Positions 32,212-40,573 of a stretch of 64,000 nt of DNA are shown here, one piece after another (position 1 is the stretch's first letter; every line of letters starts with the position of its first letter). A model generated the notes under the pieces. It was given only the letters and a program-made list of their open reading frames with translations. It searched no databases and had not been told where the DNA came from. Both the position numbers and the translations under genes were made by a program. Source of the DNA: Streptomyces griseoluteus (GTDB lineage Bacteria; Actinomycetota; Actinomycetes; Streptomycetales; Streptomycetaceae); NCBI GenBank assembly GCA_000717735.1, contig JOBE01000001.1:186001-250000 (forward strand), in the 5' to 3' direction.

Positions 32212-32694
32212 TCACCGGCCCCGCCCCGGGCCCGCGCGCCCCCGGGCGGGGTCGGGCGGGCGGGCCCGCTCCCCGTCGCGCACGGCCAGGCGCCGCAGCA
32301 TCCCACGCACCCGGTCGCTCGACTCGTCGGCGGCGTCGATGGCCTCGATGCACTGCCAGTAGAGCCCTTCCTCATCGGTGGCGACGGCCACTCCGACCAG
32401 CGCGATCCCGACCTCCCCGAGCAGCTCCCCCAACGCGGTCAACGACCCGTGCGGATCGGCCACTTCGGAGAGCTGGGCCGCACGCGGCCCGTCCGCGCCC
32501 CACGCCTGGTACTCCCCGATCTCGCTCAGCCCGCGCGCCTCGCCGCGCAACTCCTGCGGTCCGCAGAGCGCGAGATGATTCCCTATCGCCTGGGCGAGCG
32601 CCTGCGCCTGCCAGGCTTCCGCCACGATGTCCTGTGCCGTCCCGCTCTCCGCCAGCGCGTGCCGGCCAAGCGCGATGAGCCGCTCCGCTTCCAT
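32212..32694 (-). CDS. Conserved hypothetical protein, 160 aa (DUF6099-like)
   Basis: The GC3-rich frame codes for a mostly helical protein starting M-E-A-E-R-L-I-A-L-G-R-H-A-L. It has many Ala/Leu/Glu residues, two Cys in separate helices and a basic Pro/Arg tail after residue 130. I think it belongs to a Streptomyces family of unknown function (DUF6099), but this rests on memory of the N-terminus. There are no membrane or catalytic motifs. The ATG at 32694 is preferred to a TTG one codon earlier. It is monocistronic, with 147 bp to the MazG-like gene end upstream. Confidence 0.7.
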   Translation of the reverse strand: MEAERLIALGRHALAESGTAQDIVAEAWQAQALAQAIGNHLALCGPQELRGEARGLSEIGEYQAWGADGPRAAQLSEVADPHGSLTALGELLGEVGIALVGVAVATDEEGLYWQCIEAIDAADESSDRVRGMLRRLAVRDGERARPPDPARGRAGPGRGR

Positions 32695-32841
32695 CAACGC
32701 CGCCCCCGTTCGTACGACTTATCTGCCCACTCACTCCACTACCCAGCGTGAGGCCGCCTGAGCCCCAACACCAGGGGAATTCGGAAATCTGTGGACAGGA
32801 GGCTCAACGGGGAAAAGTCGATCACTCCGAAGAGTGACGAT

Positions 32842-33255
32842 CTACGGTCGCACCTCCCCCTCGCCCCCTCCGTCACCCTCCCCCGCGCCCTCCCCACCCC
32901 GCCTCCGCACCGGAAATCTGACCTCGTTCCGGTCGATCTTCGCCGCGAGGGCGGCCAGCGGATCGATCCCGAGCACCGTGCAGAACTGGAGGAGGTAGGC
33001 GAGGACGTCCGCCACCTCGTCGGCGACCCGGTGCGCCGAACCGGGGTCGTCCATCACCCGCTCCGCCTGCTCGGGCGTCAACCACTGGAAGATCTCCAGG
33101 AGTTCGGATGCCTCCACGCTGAGCGCCGCGGCCAGGTTCTTGGGCGTGTGGTAGGGCTGCCAGTCGCGGGCCGCCGCGAACTCGGCCAGCCTCCGCTGCA
33201 GTCCCGCTACGTCGTCTTCCGCTACGTCGTTGTCCGTCACGTCGTTGTCCGTCAC
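32842..33255 (-). CDS. MazG-like nucleotide pyrophosphohydrolase
   Basis: The 137-residue protein matches short MazG-type all-alpha NTP pyrophosphohydrolases. The metal-binding motif E-A-S-E-L-L-E-I-F-Q-W (two Glu four apart) and the second D-E-V-A-D-V-L-A-Y-L motif are both present. Such enzymes hydrolyse (often non-canonical or methylated) nucleoside triphosphates to monophosphates. The first 15 residues are a 5-residue repeat (V-T-D-N-D twice, then V-A-E-D-D). GTG at 33255 overlaps the TGA of the SMC-like ATPase gene (GTGA), so the two are translationally coupled. The C-terminus is Gly/Glu-rich and likely disordered. Confidence 0.88.
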   Translation of the reverse strand: MTDNDVTDNDVAEDDVAGLQRRLAEFAAARDWQPYHTPKNLAAALSVEASELLEIFQWLTPEQAERVMDDPGSAHRVADEVADVLAYLLQFCTVLGIDPLAALAAKIDRNEVRFPVRRRGGEGAGEGDGGGEGEVRP

Positions 33256-34661
33256 GCCCTCAGGTCTACCACCGTCACCCCGGGCGTCCCGCGCGCCTCC
33301 TCCGCCGCCCGGTCCCCGACGGTCCCGGCGATCCGGATGTGTCCGTCGGCGGCGATGCCCGTGGCCAGGCGCAGGAGTTCCGCCACCTGACGCCCGTCGA
33401 GTTCCCGGTCGAGGCCGTCGGCGAGCAGCGTCAGGGACTGCATGGCGTCGGGCACCTCGGCGATCCGGTCCATCGCGAGCACACCGGGTCCCGTGAGCAG
33501 GGTGAGCGCGAGGGCGAGATAGCGCAGTTCGCCGTCGCCGAGGCGGCCGAGCGGGGTCGCGGGCCGACCGCCTCGTTCGAGGACCGCCCGGACGGTGCCC
33601 TCCGGGAGCTCCTGCACCGCGAGCCCGGTAACGGGTCCCGCGCAGCCGGCTCCGGCCACGACGGCGAGGCGCTGGTGCCGGCGGGGGCAGTCGGTGTGGG
33701 TACGGTGCAGGACCTCGGCGAGGTTGCCGCAGCCGCGCCGCAGCCGCCCCTCGCCCGGGGGCACGGGGGCCCGCATCCGCTCGGGACGGGGGTCGCAGGC
33801 GAAGGCGGACCGCAGGCCGATGACCACCTGCTCGGCGGCGGCCAGGACCTCCAGCTGTCCCGGGGTCTTCCCCGCGACCCGCAGCGGCAGCAGAGCCGTA
33901 CCCAGGAGGTCGTCGGGGAACGGCGCCCGCGTGACGGGGGTGGTGCCCGCGGTGTGCCACTCGGCCTGGACGGTGCTGCGGCCCGGGTCGCGCAGGGCGG
34001 TGGCGAGCAGGGTGCGGCCGCGGCCGGTCAGCCGCTCGCCGACGATACGGAGCCGGGGCTCGGCCTGCACGGCGAGGTCCAGGTGGACCGGACCCTCCGG
34101 TCCGTCGACCGTGCATCCGATGCGGAAGCCGCGCCTGCCCTGGGCGTCGGGCCTGGCCCGCTCGGGTACGCAGTCGGCCGCGTCGGGGAACACCTCGCAG
34201 AGCGGATCGCCCGCGCCGAGGCGGGCCAGCGCCTCGTACGCCCTCAGGGTGGTGGTCTTGCCGCTGCCGCTGGGCCCGGCGAAGAGGGTGACAGGACCCA
34301 GCGCGTGCACGGCGCCGCGGTGTCCGGCGAAGGCGGACAGCCGCAGCTCGGTGACGGCGGGCCGTGCGCGCAGCCGCCCGCCCTCTTCACCGGCCGCCCC
34401 TCCCGCCTCGCTCTCGGCGCCGCGTCCGGTCTTGTCCTCGGCTCCGCGTCCGGCTCCGCGCCGTGGACGGCACTCCGACGGGGCCGGTCCCCGCGCCTCG
34501 GGGACGGAGGCGCGGAGGGAGGAGCTGCCGCGGGAGGAGGTGCCGTGGGAAGGAGAGCCGACGGAGGGAGCGCCAGGGAAAGGCGCGGCGGAGAAGGGCG
34601 TGACGGGGGAAGGAGCGACGGTGGAGGAGTCGTCGAGCGTGAAGCCGCCGGTGAGGTCCAT
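33252..34661 (-). CDS. SMC/ABC-like ATPase (AAA_21 type)
   Basis: The first 95 residues of this 469-residue protein are low complexity (Ser/Pro/Gly/Arg). An ATPase head follows with a Walker A G-P-S-G-S-G-K-T-T near 127-135, a signature-like L-G-D-G-E-L-R-Y-L (near 380) and a Walker B strand V-L-A-M-D-R in which the usual Glu after Asp is replaced by Arg. The layout without a long coiled coil resembles AAA ATPases of the RecF/OLD-like group. It is coupled by GTGA to the MazG-like gene, a pairing that suggests a joint role in nucleotide or phage stress, though this is inference. The start may be further downstream than 34661 given the low-complexity head. Confidence 0.75.
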   Translation of the reverse strand: MDLTGGFTLDDSSTVAPSPVTPFSAAPFPGAPSVGSPSHGTSSRGSSSLRASVPEARGPAPSECRPRRGAGRGAEDKTGRGAESEAGGAAGEEGGRLRARPAVTELRLSAFAGHRGAVHALGPVTLFAGPSGSGKTTTLRAYEALARLGAGDPLCEVFPDAADCVPERARPDAQGRRGFRIGCTVDGPEGPVHLDLAVQAEPRLRIVGERLTGRGRTLLATALRDPGRSTVQAEWHTAGTTPVTRAPFPDDLLGTALLPLRVAGKTPGQLEVLAAAEQVVIGLRSAFACDPRPERMRAPVPPGEGRLRRGCGNLAEVLHRTHTDCPRRHQRLAVVAGAGCAGPVTGLAVQELPEGTVRAVLERGGRPATPLGRLGDGELRYLALALTLLTGPGVLAMDRIAEVPDAMQSLTLLADGLDRELDGRQVAELLRLATGIAADGHIRIAGTVGDRAAEEARGTPGVTVVDLRA

Positions 34662-34716
34662 GCCCGGACCGTACGCGGATCATTCCCTGACGAACCGTTA
34701 CGTCGAGATGACCTTC

Positions 34717-35148
34717 CTACGATCGGGGGACGCCGGCGCTCCTGCCCCGGACGGCTTCCTCCTCGTCCTCGCCCTCCGCGCCCTCGACCTCCGTGCCGGC
34801 CGGAGCGAGAAGAAAAACGTTCCGGTCGACGCGGTGCATCACGCTGCCGAGACCGAAGACGACACCGCTGCTGAAGTCGAGGATGCGCTTGGCGACCTCG
34901 GTGTCGGCGCTCGTCAGGTCGAGGAGCACCGGGATCTGGGCGATGAGGTAGTCGGCGACCTCACGGGCGTCGGCGAACACCTGCACGCGGAGCACGACCA
35001 TACGGCGCTGCTCGGCGGACTCGTACTGCTCGGGAATGCTGCGGTGGTCGACCCTGGACGGCCATTCGTCACGGCCGCGCAGGGGCACGACCTGGGCAAG
35101 GCCCTCCCACTGCTCGTCGGTGACGTCGTACCTCTCGTACCTACTCAT
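34717..35148 (-). CDS. sepF: SepF-like cell division protein
   Basis: The 143-residue protein carries a SepF core at about 45-115: V-L-R-V-Q-V-F-A-D-A-R-E-V-A-D-Y, D-L-T-S-A-D-T-E-V-A-K-R and a glycine pair D-F-S-S-G-V-V-F-G-L-G-S. SepF tethers FtsZ to the membrane. Streptomyces have several paralogues; this one is not near ftsZ and lacks the long N-terminal linker, so it is a secondary SepF-like protein. The C-terminus is Glu-rich. The ATG at 35148 follows a GGATGGGG purine run. Confidence 0.85.
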   Translation of the reverse strand: MSRYERYDVTDEQWEGLAQVVPLRGRDEWPSRVDHRSIPEQYESAEQRRMVVLRVQVFADAREVADYLIAQIPVLLDLTSADTEVAKRILDFSSGVVFGLGSVMHRVDRNVFLLAPAGTEVEGAEGEDEEEAVRGRSAGVPRS

Positions 35149-35259
35149 GGCCCCATCCTCCCGCTCCTCACCCGTTCGGCCCAACAACGACACGAGGTGA
35201 TGCCCGGATGGCGCAGCCAGGGCTGTCCGGCGGACCCGGCCGTGATCCGCCGGACAGGC

Positions 35260-35790
35260 CTAGACGCTCTCGTCCGATCCGGCGAGGCTCTTGTCCGCCT
35301 CGACGTTGGCGACCATCCTGCGCAGCACCTTGAGCGCGGCCACGTACTCCTCGTCGGTGACGCCCTCGTGGACCACGGCACGCACCTCGCTCGCCAGCTC
35401 GCGGATCCTCACCCGGGCGGCCTCGCCCGCGTCGGTGAGGTGGAGGTGGTGGGCGTCGTCGGTCCGGAGCCAGCCCCGGTGGAGCAACTGGTCCACCGCG
35501 CGGGCGATCTCCTGCGGCCCGTCCGCGAGGGGCGCCAACTGGGAGACCACTTCCTCACGGGCCGGGGCCGTCGGTCCGCCGTTCACACGGTTGAGGACCC
35601 AGTACTGCGGCTGCGTGACGTCGACCCTGGCCATGGCGTCCCGCAGGTGCCCGGTCACGGTGGAGTGCGCGAGGCCGCTCCAGTATCCGACGGGCTGGGT
35701 GGCCAGCATGTCGTCGGAGGCGGCCGGATCGGCGGGTGCCTGATCCGTCGCGGGGGCGAGGGCGGGGGTCGGCGGGGAAGTCATGATCAC
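35260..35790 (-). CDS. MarR-type winged-helix regulator
   Basis: This 176-residue protein has a Pro/Ala-rich N-terminus (1-30), then a MarR-like fold: helix with G-Y-W-S-G-L-A-H, then the W-V-L-N-R-V-N recognition-like helix, A-R-E-E-V-V-S-Q-L and the wing at D-D-A-H-H-L-H-L-T-D-A-G-E-A-A. These proteins are dimeric repressors of drug or stress genes. The target is not evident; the gene stands alone, with a class I aminotransferase gene upstream on the same strand. GTG at 35790 has GGGGG 8 nt upstream, while ATG at 35784 is an alternative. Confidence 0.8.
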   Translation of the reverse strand: MIMTSPPTPALAPATDQAPADPAASDDMLATQPVGYWSGLAHSTVTGHLRDAMARVDVTQPQYWVLNRVNGGPTAPAREEVVSQLAPLADGPQEIARAVDQLLHRGWLRTDDAHHLHLTDAGEAARVRIRELASEVRAVVHEGVTDEEYVAALKVLRRMVANVEADKSLAGSDESV

Positions 35791-35844
35791 GACGCTACCC
35801 CCGGTCGCGGCGACGGGGACACCCCTTGGGACCGAGCGTTCGCG

Positions 35845-37005
35845 TCAGGCGAAGCACCGGGCCAGCCGGTGGAGTCCCTCTCTGATCTCGTCGGCCGGGT
35901 GCGTGGTGAACGACAGCCGCATGGCGGCCGGGTCGGGCCTCCCGGAGAAGAACGGCGCGCCCGGCACGTACGCCACCTCGTGGCCGACCGCGGTCTTCAG
36001 GAGCGCCGTCGCGTCATGGCCTGCGGGAAGGGTCACCCAGACGAACATGCCGCCCTCCGGCCTGTTCCACCGGCTGCCCTCGGGCAGCGCGGCCGGCAGG
36101 CCTTCGAGCATCGCGTCCCTGCGCTCTCGGTACGCGGCCCGTATCACCGCGACGTGCGCGTCGAGGTCGCTGTCGCGCAGATAACGCGCGGCCGCCGCCT
36201 GGTCGATGGTCGAGGTGTGCAGGTCGGCGGCCTGCTTGGCGATCACACAGGCGCGCCGGAGGTCGGCGGGGGCTCGCAGGAAGCCGAGCCGGAGACCGGG
36301 GGCCATCACCTTGGAGAAGGAGCCGAGCAGCACGGTGCGGTCGGCGGCGATGCAGGGGACGCGTTCCCCGTCGTGACGCGGCTCGCCGTACGGGTCGTCC
36401 TCGACGATCCAGAATCCGAGCCGCGCCGCGGCCCCGGCGACGGCGGAGCGGCGCTCGGCGGGGAGCGTGCGGCCCGTGGGGTTCTGGAAGGTGGGCACGA
36501 GGTAGAGCAGGGTCGGATTCTCGCGGGCCGCGATCTCCTCCAGGGCCTCCGGGATGACGCCCTGGTCGTCGGTGGGCACGGGGACGACCCGCGCGCCGGC
36601 GAAACCGAAGCTCTGCTGGGCCGCGAGGTAGCAGGAGTCCTCGACGAGCACGACGTCGCCGGGTTCGACGAGCGCGATGGTGAGGAGGGTGAGGGCCTGC
36701 TGCGACCCCGTGGTGACGAGCAGGTCGTCCGGCTCCGTGGGCAGGTCGCGCGCGGCCAGCCGGGTGGCGATGGCGGCGCGCAGCTCCGGGTCGCCCTCCG
36801 TCGTCGAGTACTGGAGGGCGTGGTGCGAGTTCTCCGCCAGGACCTTGTCGTACGCCGCCCGGATGCCCGCCACGTCGAACAGCTCGGGGGCGGGTAGGCC
36901 TCCGGCGAAGGAGATCACCTCGGGCCGCGCGGTCAGCGCCAGGATCTCCCGTACCGGCGACGAAGCGACGCCGGCCAGCCGTGAGGCGGTGGCCGGCGCG
37001 GGCAC
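35845..37005 (-). CDS. PLP-dependent aminotransferase (class I/II, LysN-like)
   Basis: The 386-residue enzyme has the fold type I signature: T-T-G-S-Q-Q-A-L for phosphate binding, V-P-T-F-Q-N-P-T-G near 175, E-D-D-P-Y-G-E-P and the Schiff base lysine in L-G-S-F-S-K-V-M-A-P-G-L-R-L-G. The C-terminal R-L-S-F-T-T-H carries the substrate carboxylate Arg. It resembles 2-aminoadipate/multi-substrate aminotransferases. The GTG at 37005 has no clear ribosome binding site and may be leaderless or start a little downstream. A GntR regulator gene lies 146 bp upstream on the same strand and may control it. Confidence 0.88.
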   Translation of the reverse strand: MPAPATASRLAGVASSPVREILALTARPEVISFAGGLPAPELFDVAGIRAAYDKVLAENSHHALQYSTTEGDPELRAAIATRLAARDLPTEPDDLLVTTGSQQALTLLTIALVEPGDVVLVEDSCYLAAQQSFGFAGARVVPVPTDDQGVIPEALEEIAARENPTLLYLVPTFQNPTGRTLPAERRSAVAGAAARLGFWIVEDDPYGEPRHDGERVPCIAADRTVLLGSFSKVMAPGLRLGFLRAPADLRRACVIAKQAADLHTSTIDQAAAARYLRDSDLDAHVAVIRAAYRERRDAMLEGLPAALPEGSRWNRPEGGMFVWVTLPAGHDATALLKTAVGHEVAYVPGAPFFSGRPDPAAMRLSFTTHPADEIREGLHRLARCFA

Positions 37006-37151
37006 GGAGAGACGGGGACGGTGGCGCGGGCGGGTGCTGAGGCAGCAGAATGCATGGTGCCGGCATATAGATGCCCGAGGCGCTGTCCAGGTTCTCGACT
37101 CCTTTACGGCGAAGGCCAGTTGGGGCCTTCACGGCAGGGTCCCGTCGACCG

Positions 37152-37880
37152 CTAGCGGCCCGCCGTAGGGTCGGCCGGCTGGTCGCAGGCGCCGCCCGGT
37201 GCGCCGCGGACCTCGGCCGGTTCGTCGGCCCACAGGGACCGTACGTGGCCGAGGTGGCGGCGCATGCAGGCCTCGGCGCCGGTTGCGTCGCCGGCGATCA
37301 TCAGGTCGAGGAGTTCGAGGTGTTCCTCCGCGGAGGAGACGAGCTTGCCCGCCTCGTCCAGGCCGGTCAGACCGTAGAGGCGGGAGCGCTTGCGCAGCTC
37401 CCCCACCGTCTCCACCAGTCGGTCGTTGCCGGCGAGAGCCAGCAGCGCGAGATGGAAGCGGCGGTCCGCCTCCAGATAGCCGATGAGGTCGTGTTCCCTG
37501 GCACGGGACACGATCTCCGCGGCGACCGGGCGCAGCGCCTCCAGTTGCTCCCGGCCGGCCGTCCTCGTGACGCGTCCGACGGTGGGCACCTCGATGAGGG
37601 TGCGCAGCTCGGTGAACTGGTCGAGGTCCCGCTCGCTGACCTCGGTGACGCGGAAGCCCTTGTTGCGGACGGGTTCGACGAGTCCCTCGCGCGCCAGGTC
37701 GAGCATGGCCTCGCGGACGGGGGTGGCGGACACGCCGAGGTCGTTGGCGAGTCCGGGGGCCGAGTAGACCTGCCCTGGCCGGAGTTCGCCGGCGATGAGC
37801 GCGGCGCGGAGCGCGTGCCCGACCTGGTCGCGGAGGCGTTCCTGCGCCCTGACGAGGCCGTACTGCTTCAGGTCACCCAT
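37152..37880 (-). CDS. GntR-family regulator, FadR/FCD subfamily
   Basis: The 242-residue protein has an N-terminal winged helix (L-R-A-A-L-I-A-G-E-L-R-P-G and S-A-T-P-V-R-E-A-M-L-D-L-A-R-E-G-L) followed by an all-helical FCD ligand domain with the metal ligands Asp/His (F-H-L-A-L-L-A and later H-L-E-L-L-D, H-L-G-H-V). It likely responds to an organic acid or amino acid. The ATG at 37880 has GGAGGG 7 nt upstream. The palindrome ATCGTACAAT 30 bp upstream is a likely autoregulatory site. The downstream aminotransferase is a plausible target. Confidence 0.9.
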   Translation of the reverse strand: MGDLKQYGLVRAQERLRDQVGHALRAALIAGELRPGQVYSAPGLANDLGVSATPVREAMLDLAREGLVEPVRNKGFRVTEVSERDLDQFTELRTLIEVPTVGRVTRTAGREQLEALRPVAAEIVSRAREHDLIGYLEADRRFHLALLALAGNDRLVETVGELRKRSRLYGLTGLDEAGKLVSSAEEHLELLDLMIAGDATGAEACMRRHLGHVRSLWADEPAEVRGAPGGACDQPADPTAGR

Positions 37881-37910
37881 CGTGCGCCCTCCGAGATGTC
37901 ACGGAGGGGC

Positions 37911-37920
37911 ATCGTACAAT
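37911..37920. promoter_or_regulatory. Candidate GntR operator (ATCGTACAAT)
   Basis: This near-palindromic 10-mer has the TNGTNNNACNA-like core common to FadR-subfamily operators. It is flanked on both sides by a TGTCACG direct repeat (from about 37898 and 37919) and lies 31 bp before the GntR gene start. Confidence 0.4.
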
Positions 37921-38009
37921 GTCACGTTTCCCCTTTCGGCGTACGGGAGTTGGCGCTCCGGCGCAGGCCTCGGCGTCGAGTCGTCGGACGCGCACGTTAC
38001 GTTGAGCGC

Positions 38010-38159
38010 ATGACGGAAGTGACCCGCAGCAGGATCGGGCGCGAGGCGCGCCGGCCCCACGAATCGCATGGGCTCCACGAACCGCACGGGCCCCACGGGC
38101 CGCATCGGCGCCACGAACCCCGCGGGCCGCACGGTCCGGTGGCGGCGCGGACATCGTGA
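38010..38159 (+). CDS. Short His-rich upstream ORF (49 aa), possible leader peptide
   Basis: The ATG at 38010 is preceded by a weak TTGAGCG. Its product has His at nearly every third position over residues 17-41 (H-E-P-H-G-P-H-G-P-H pattern), encoded by degenerate 9-bp repeats CCC-CAC-GRR. The frame stops at TGA 38157-38159, which overlaps the GTG of the phosphopantetheinyl transferase gene (GTGA). It could couple translation to that gene. It might also be the remains of an N-terminal extension in another frame. Confidence 0.35.
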   Translation: MTEVTRSRIGREARRPHESHGLHEPHGPHGPHRRHEPRGPHGPVAARTS

Positions 38160-38845
38160 TCGAGGAACTGATACCCGCGCCCGCGAGCGCCGCCCACACC
38201 TTCCTCGACTCCGAGTCGGCCGTCCGGGCCCTGTTCCCGGAAGAGGCCGCCGTCGTCGCGCGCGCCGTACCGAAACGGCGGCAGGAGTACGCGGGCGTCC
38301 GCATGTGCGCCCGGCGGGCGATGAACGCGCTGGGCGTGCCGCCGATGGCCCTCGTCCCGGGACGACGGGGCGCTCCGCGGTGGCCCGCGGGTCTCGTGGG
38401 GAGCATGACCCACTGCGCCGGGTACCGCGCGGCCGTCGTCGGACACGTCCGCGACTACCGCGGCCTCGGCATCGACGCGGAACCGAACGAGCCCTTGGGC
38501 GACGGCCTGCTGGAGTACGTCTCCCTGCCACAGGAGCGCGTCCGGCTCCGCGCACTGGCCGTGTCCGCACCCGAAGTGCACTGGGACCGCCTGCTGTTCA
38601 GCGCCAAGGAGTCGGTGTTCAAGGTCTGGTACCCGCTGACCGAGCGCGAACTCGGCTTCGAGGACGCGGACATCCGGATCGACCCGGACGCGGGAGCGTT
38701 CACCGCGCACGTCACCGTCCCGGCCGAAGGCCCGGACGGCGAGCACCTGAAGGTGATGGAAGGCCGCTGGCTCTGCCGCGACGGGCTCGTCGTGACGGCC
38801 GTCGCGCTCCGGCGCACGCACCCCGGTGACGCCATCCGCTACTGA
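38156..38845 (+). CDS. 4'-phosphopantetheinyl transferase (EntD/Sfp type)
   Basis: The 229-residue enzyme transfers phosphopantetheine from CoA to carrier proteins of polyketide, peptide or fatty acid synthesis. Visible motifs are the N-terminal R-R-Q-E-Y-A-G-V-R, S-M-T-H-C near 85, G-I-D-A-E (metal Asp and Glu, about 106-110) and F-S-A-K-E-S-V-F-K near 145 (the W/F-x-x-K-E-x-x-x-K signature). The order and spacing match the EntD-like subgroup that serves siderophore and PKS systems. GTG at 38156 is coupled to the short ORF before it. No carrier-protein genes are in the window, so it acts in trans. Confidence 0.92.
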   Translation: MIEELIPAPASAAHTFLDSESAVRALFPEEAAVVARAVPKRRQEYAGVRMCARRAMNALGVPPMALVPGRRGAPRWPAGLVGSMTHCAGYRAAVVGHVRDYRGLGIDAEPNEPLGDGLLEYVSLPQERVRLRALAVSAPEVHWDRLLFSAKESVFKVWYPLTERELGFEDADIRIDPDAGAFTAHVTVPAEGPDGEHLKVMEGRWLCRDGLVVTAVALRRTHPGDAIRY

Positions 38846-39470
38846 ACGGCCGGCCGGTGGTCCGGCGTGTATGTCCAGGGGCGAAGGCGCTCCACGGCCT
38901 TGCCGATGCGGAAGACGGTCGGGTCGTCGTAGGTGTGGCCGACGATCTGGAGACCCGTGGGCAGACCCCAACTGGAACGACCGCTGGGACGTTGAGGACC
39001 GGGCAGCGGTTGTTGATGTCGAAGGGCACGGTCATCGCCGCCCACAGGGGCTCGCCGTGGTCCTCGCCGTTCACCACCAGTCGGCCCAGGAGGTCGTCTC
39101 CGGCGGGCAGGCCGGGAACGGCCGTGGTCGGGCAGATCGGCGCGTCGAAGGGCGCCATCGCCTCGCCCAGGTCGCGCTGCAGCCGGGTCTCGACGCGCAA
39201 GCCGTCGAGGTACGTGACCTGCCGGCGGACGGCGGCCATGGTGTCCGCGAAGGCCACCGCGTAGGCCGACATCCGGTCGCGGTGCTTCGCCTCGATCTCG
39301 GAGACGACGGCGCCGAAGACGGTCGAGAAGTGCGCCGCGAGGCTGACGAGGAGGTCGTCCCGGGTCCACGGGAGTTCGATCTCCTCGACGACCGCTCCCG
39401 CCTCGGTGAGGGCACGGGCGACCGCGCGGGTGTTGGCCTCGATCTCCGGCTGGACGTCGTACGCGCCCAG
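38839..39470 (-). pseudogene. Amidase remnant (5'-truncated, frameshifted)
   Basis: The minus strand reads as the C-terminal half of an amidase-signature enzyme: D-A-P-I-C-P-T-T-A-V-P and P-F-D-I-N-N-R-C-P in one frame, then G-L-P-T-G-L-Q-I-V-G and a normal C-terminus in another. The frame changes near 38970-38980. The catalytic Lys/Ser part is missing: homology stops near 39470, where it meets the remnant of a different gene on the other strand. Its TAG stop overlaps the end of the phosphopantetheinyl transferase gene. Confidence 0.8.
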
Positions 39471-39914
39471 GCCCGGTGGGTCTCGACGGACACCCTCTCC
39501 TCGGAGGCGCCGGCCGCCCCGGCCTGTGGGTGGCCACCGGCACGCACCGCGACGGACTCCACACCTCACCCCCCCCTGATCGCCCAGGAGCTCGCCACCG
39601 AGATCCTCCACGGCACCCCGAGCCCGTGGCTCACCCCGTGGCGGCCCGACCGGAGACCGATTTCCGACTGGCCGGCCGCCGACGCCATCGAGGAGGCGGC
39701 GGCCCACCACGAGGCCCTCGCCGCCGAGTCGCGCATGCGCCCGCCCCTGACCGGCGACTGGCCCGGCCTGCTGGCCGACGCCTACCGGCACCTCATGCGG
39801 CAGACGTACGCGCGCATTCCCGACGGCTACGCCCTGCCCCCGGAACTCGCTCCCCTCGGGTACGAACACGGCCCCGCGCTCGCGAACTGGCCCAGGGCCA
39901 CCTCGACCGCCTGA
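39470..39914 (+). pseudogene. FAD-dependent oxidoreductase C-terminal remnant with poly-C frameshift
   Basis: The plus strand reads D-G-H-P-L-L-G-G-A-G, then L-W-V-A-T-G-T-H-R-D-G-L-H, the usual C-terminal FAD-contacting end of D-amino acid oxidase-like enzymes. It then continues in another frame as L-I-A-Q-E-L-A-T-E-I-L and 90 more residues to a stop at 39914. The change of frame falls in a run of eight C (39569-39576). The N-terminal FAD-binding part is absent. It abuts the amidase remnant, so this is a junction of two decayed genes. Confidence 0.7.
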
Positions 39915-39978
39915 CCGCCCGGGAGCGCGCCCGCTCCTGAACGACAGGCGCGCGGGTCTCCGCATAGGGTGCGCAGGC

Positions 39979-40413
39979 ATGGGCGCAAGCAGATGGTCGT
40001 ACTTCACCCCCTTCCGCGAGAGGGAGCAGGACGCGCTGAACGATCTGCGCGAGGCGGTCTTCGCCCGGGACGGCGAGTACTACCGGGAGGAAGGCGTCGA
40101 GACGTTGGCGGCTCTGACGGCGGGTGGTTGGCTGGAGGAGGAGCCGGCGCATTCGGTGCTGGACGTCGAGCGCGTGGTCCGCTGCGAGGAGGACCTGGAG
40201 GAGCCCGGCGATGTGAGGGTGGTCGAAGCGGCGGAGGCCGTAGAACTGTTCGGGACGGCCCGGCCCGTGAGGGAGGTCGTCGAGCAGGCCCTGAAACGGG
40301 CCGGAGACGGCTGGTTCCCCCCGTCCGACCGCGGCTCCGGCTGCTGCACGGCCGTCTACAGCACCGAGGGCGACCCGGCGGAGCTGTGCTTCTGGGGCTT
40401 CACCGGCGACTGA
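39979..40413 (+). CDS. Hypothetical protein, 144 aa
   Basis: An ATG at 39979 opens a GC3-rich acidic frame. The sequence has a start S-R-W-S-Y-F-T-P-F typical of small soluble Streptomyces proteins of unknown function, an Asp/Glu-rich middle and a C-terminus with C-C-T-A-V-Y-S-T-E and L-C-F-W-G-F. It has no signal peptide, membrane helix or known motif. It follows the oxidoreductase remnant on the same strand and is followed by a hairpin at 40505. Confidence 0.65.
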   Translation: MGASRWSYFTPFREREQDALNDLREAVFARDGEYYREEGVETLAALTAGGWLEEEPAHSVLDVERVVRCEEDLEEPGDVRVVEAAEAVELFGTARPVREVVEQALKRAGDGWFPPSDRGSGCCTAVYSTEGDPAELCFWGFTGD

Positions 40414-40504
40414 TCCGCACGCCGCTGCCGATCGAAGTCACCTTAGGCTGTGGGTAGTTCGGGGATCGTGCCGTCATCGGCGCGTCATCCCGGTGAGCAC
40501 CGGT

Positions 40505-40535
40505 GGCCGTTCCGCCCCCGAATGACGGAACGGCC
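40505..40535. terminator. Hairpin, likely bidirectional terminator
   Basis: GGCCGTTCCG and CGGAACGGCC form a perfect 10-bp stem with an 11-nt loop. It lies between the convergent hypothetical gene (ending 40413) and the ferric reductase remnant (ending 40574). It has no T run, as usual in Streptomyces. Confidence 0.5.
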
Positions 40536-40573
40536 GCCGGGGTACGGCGACCAATCGGTTCTGCGGCTGAGTC

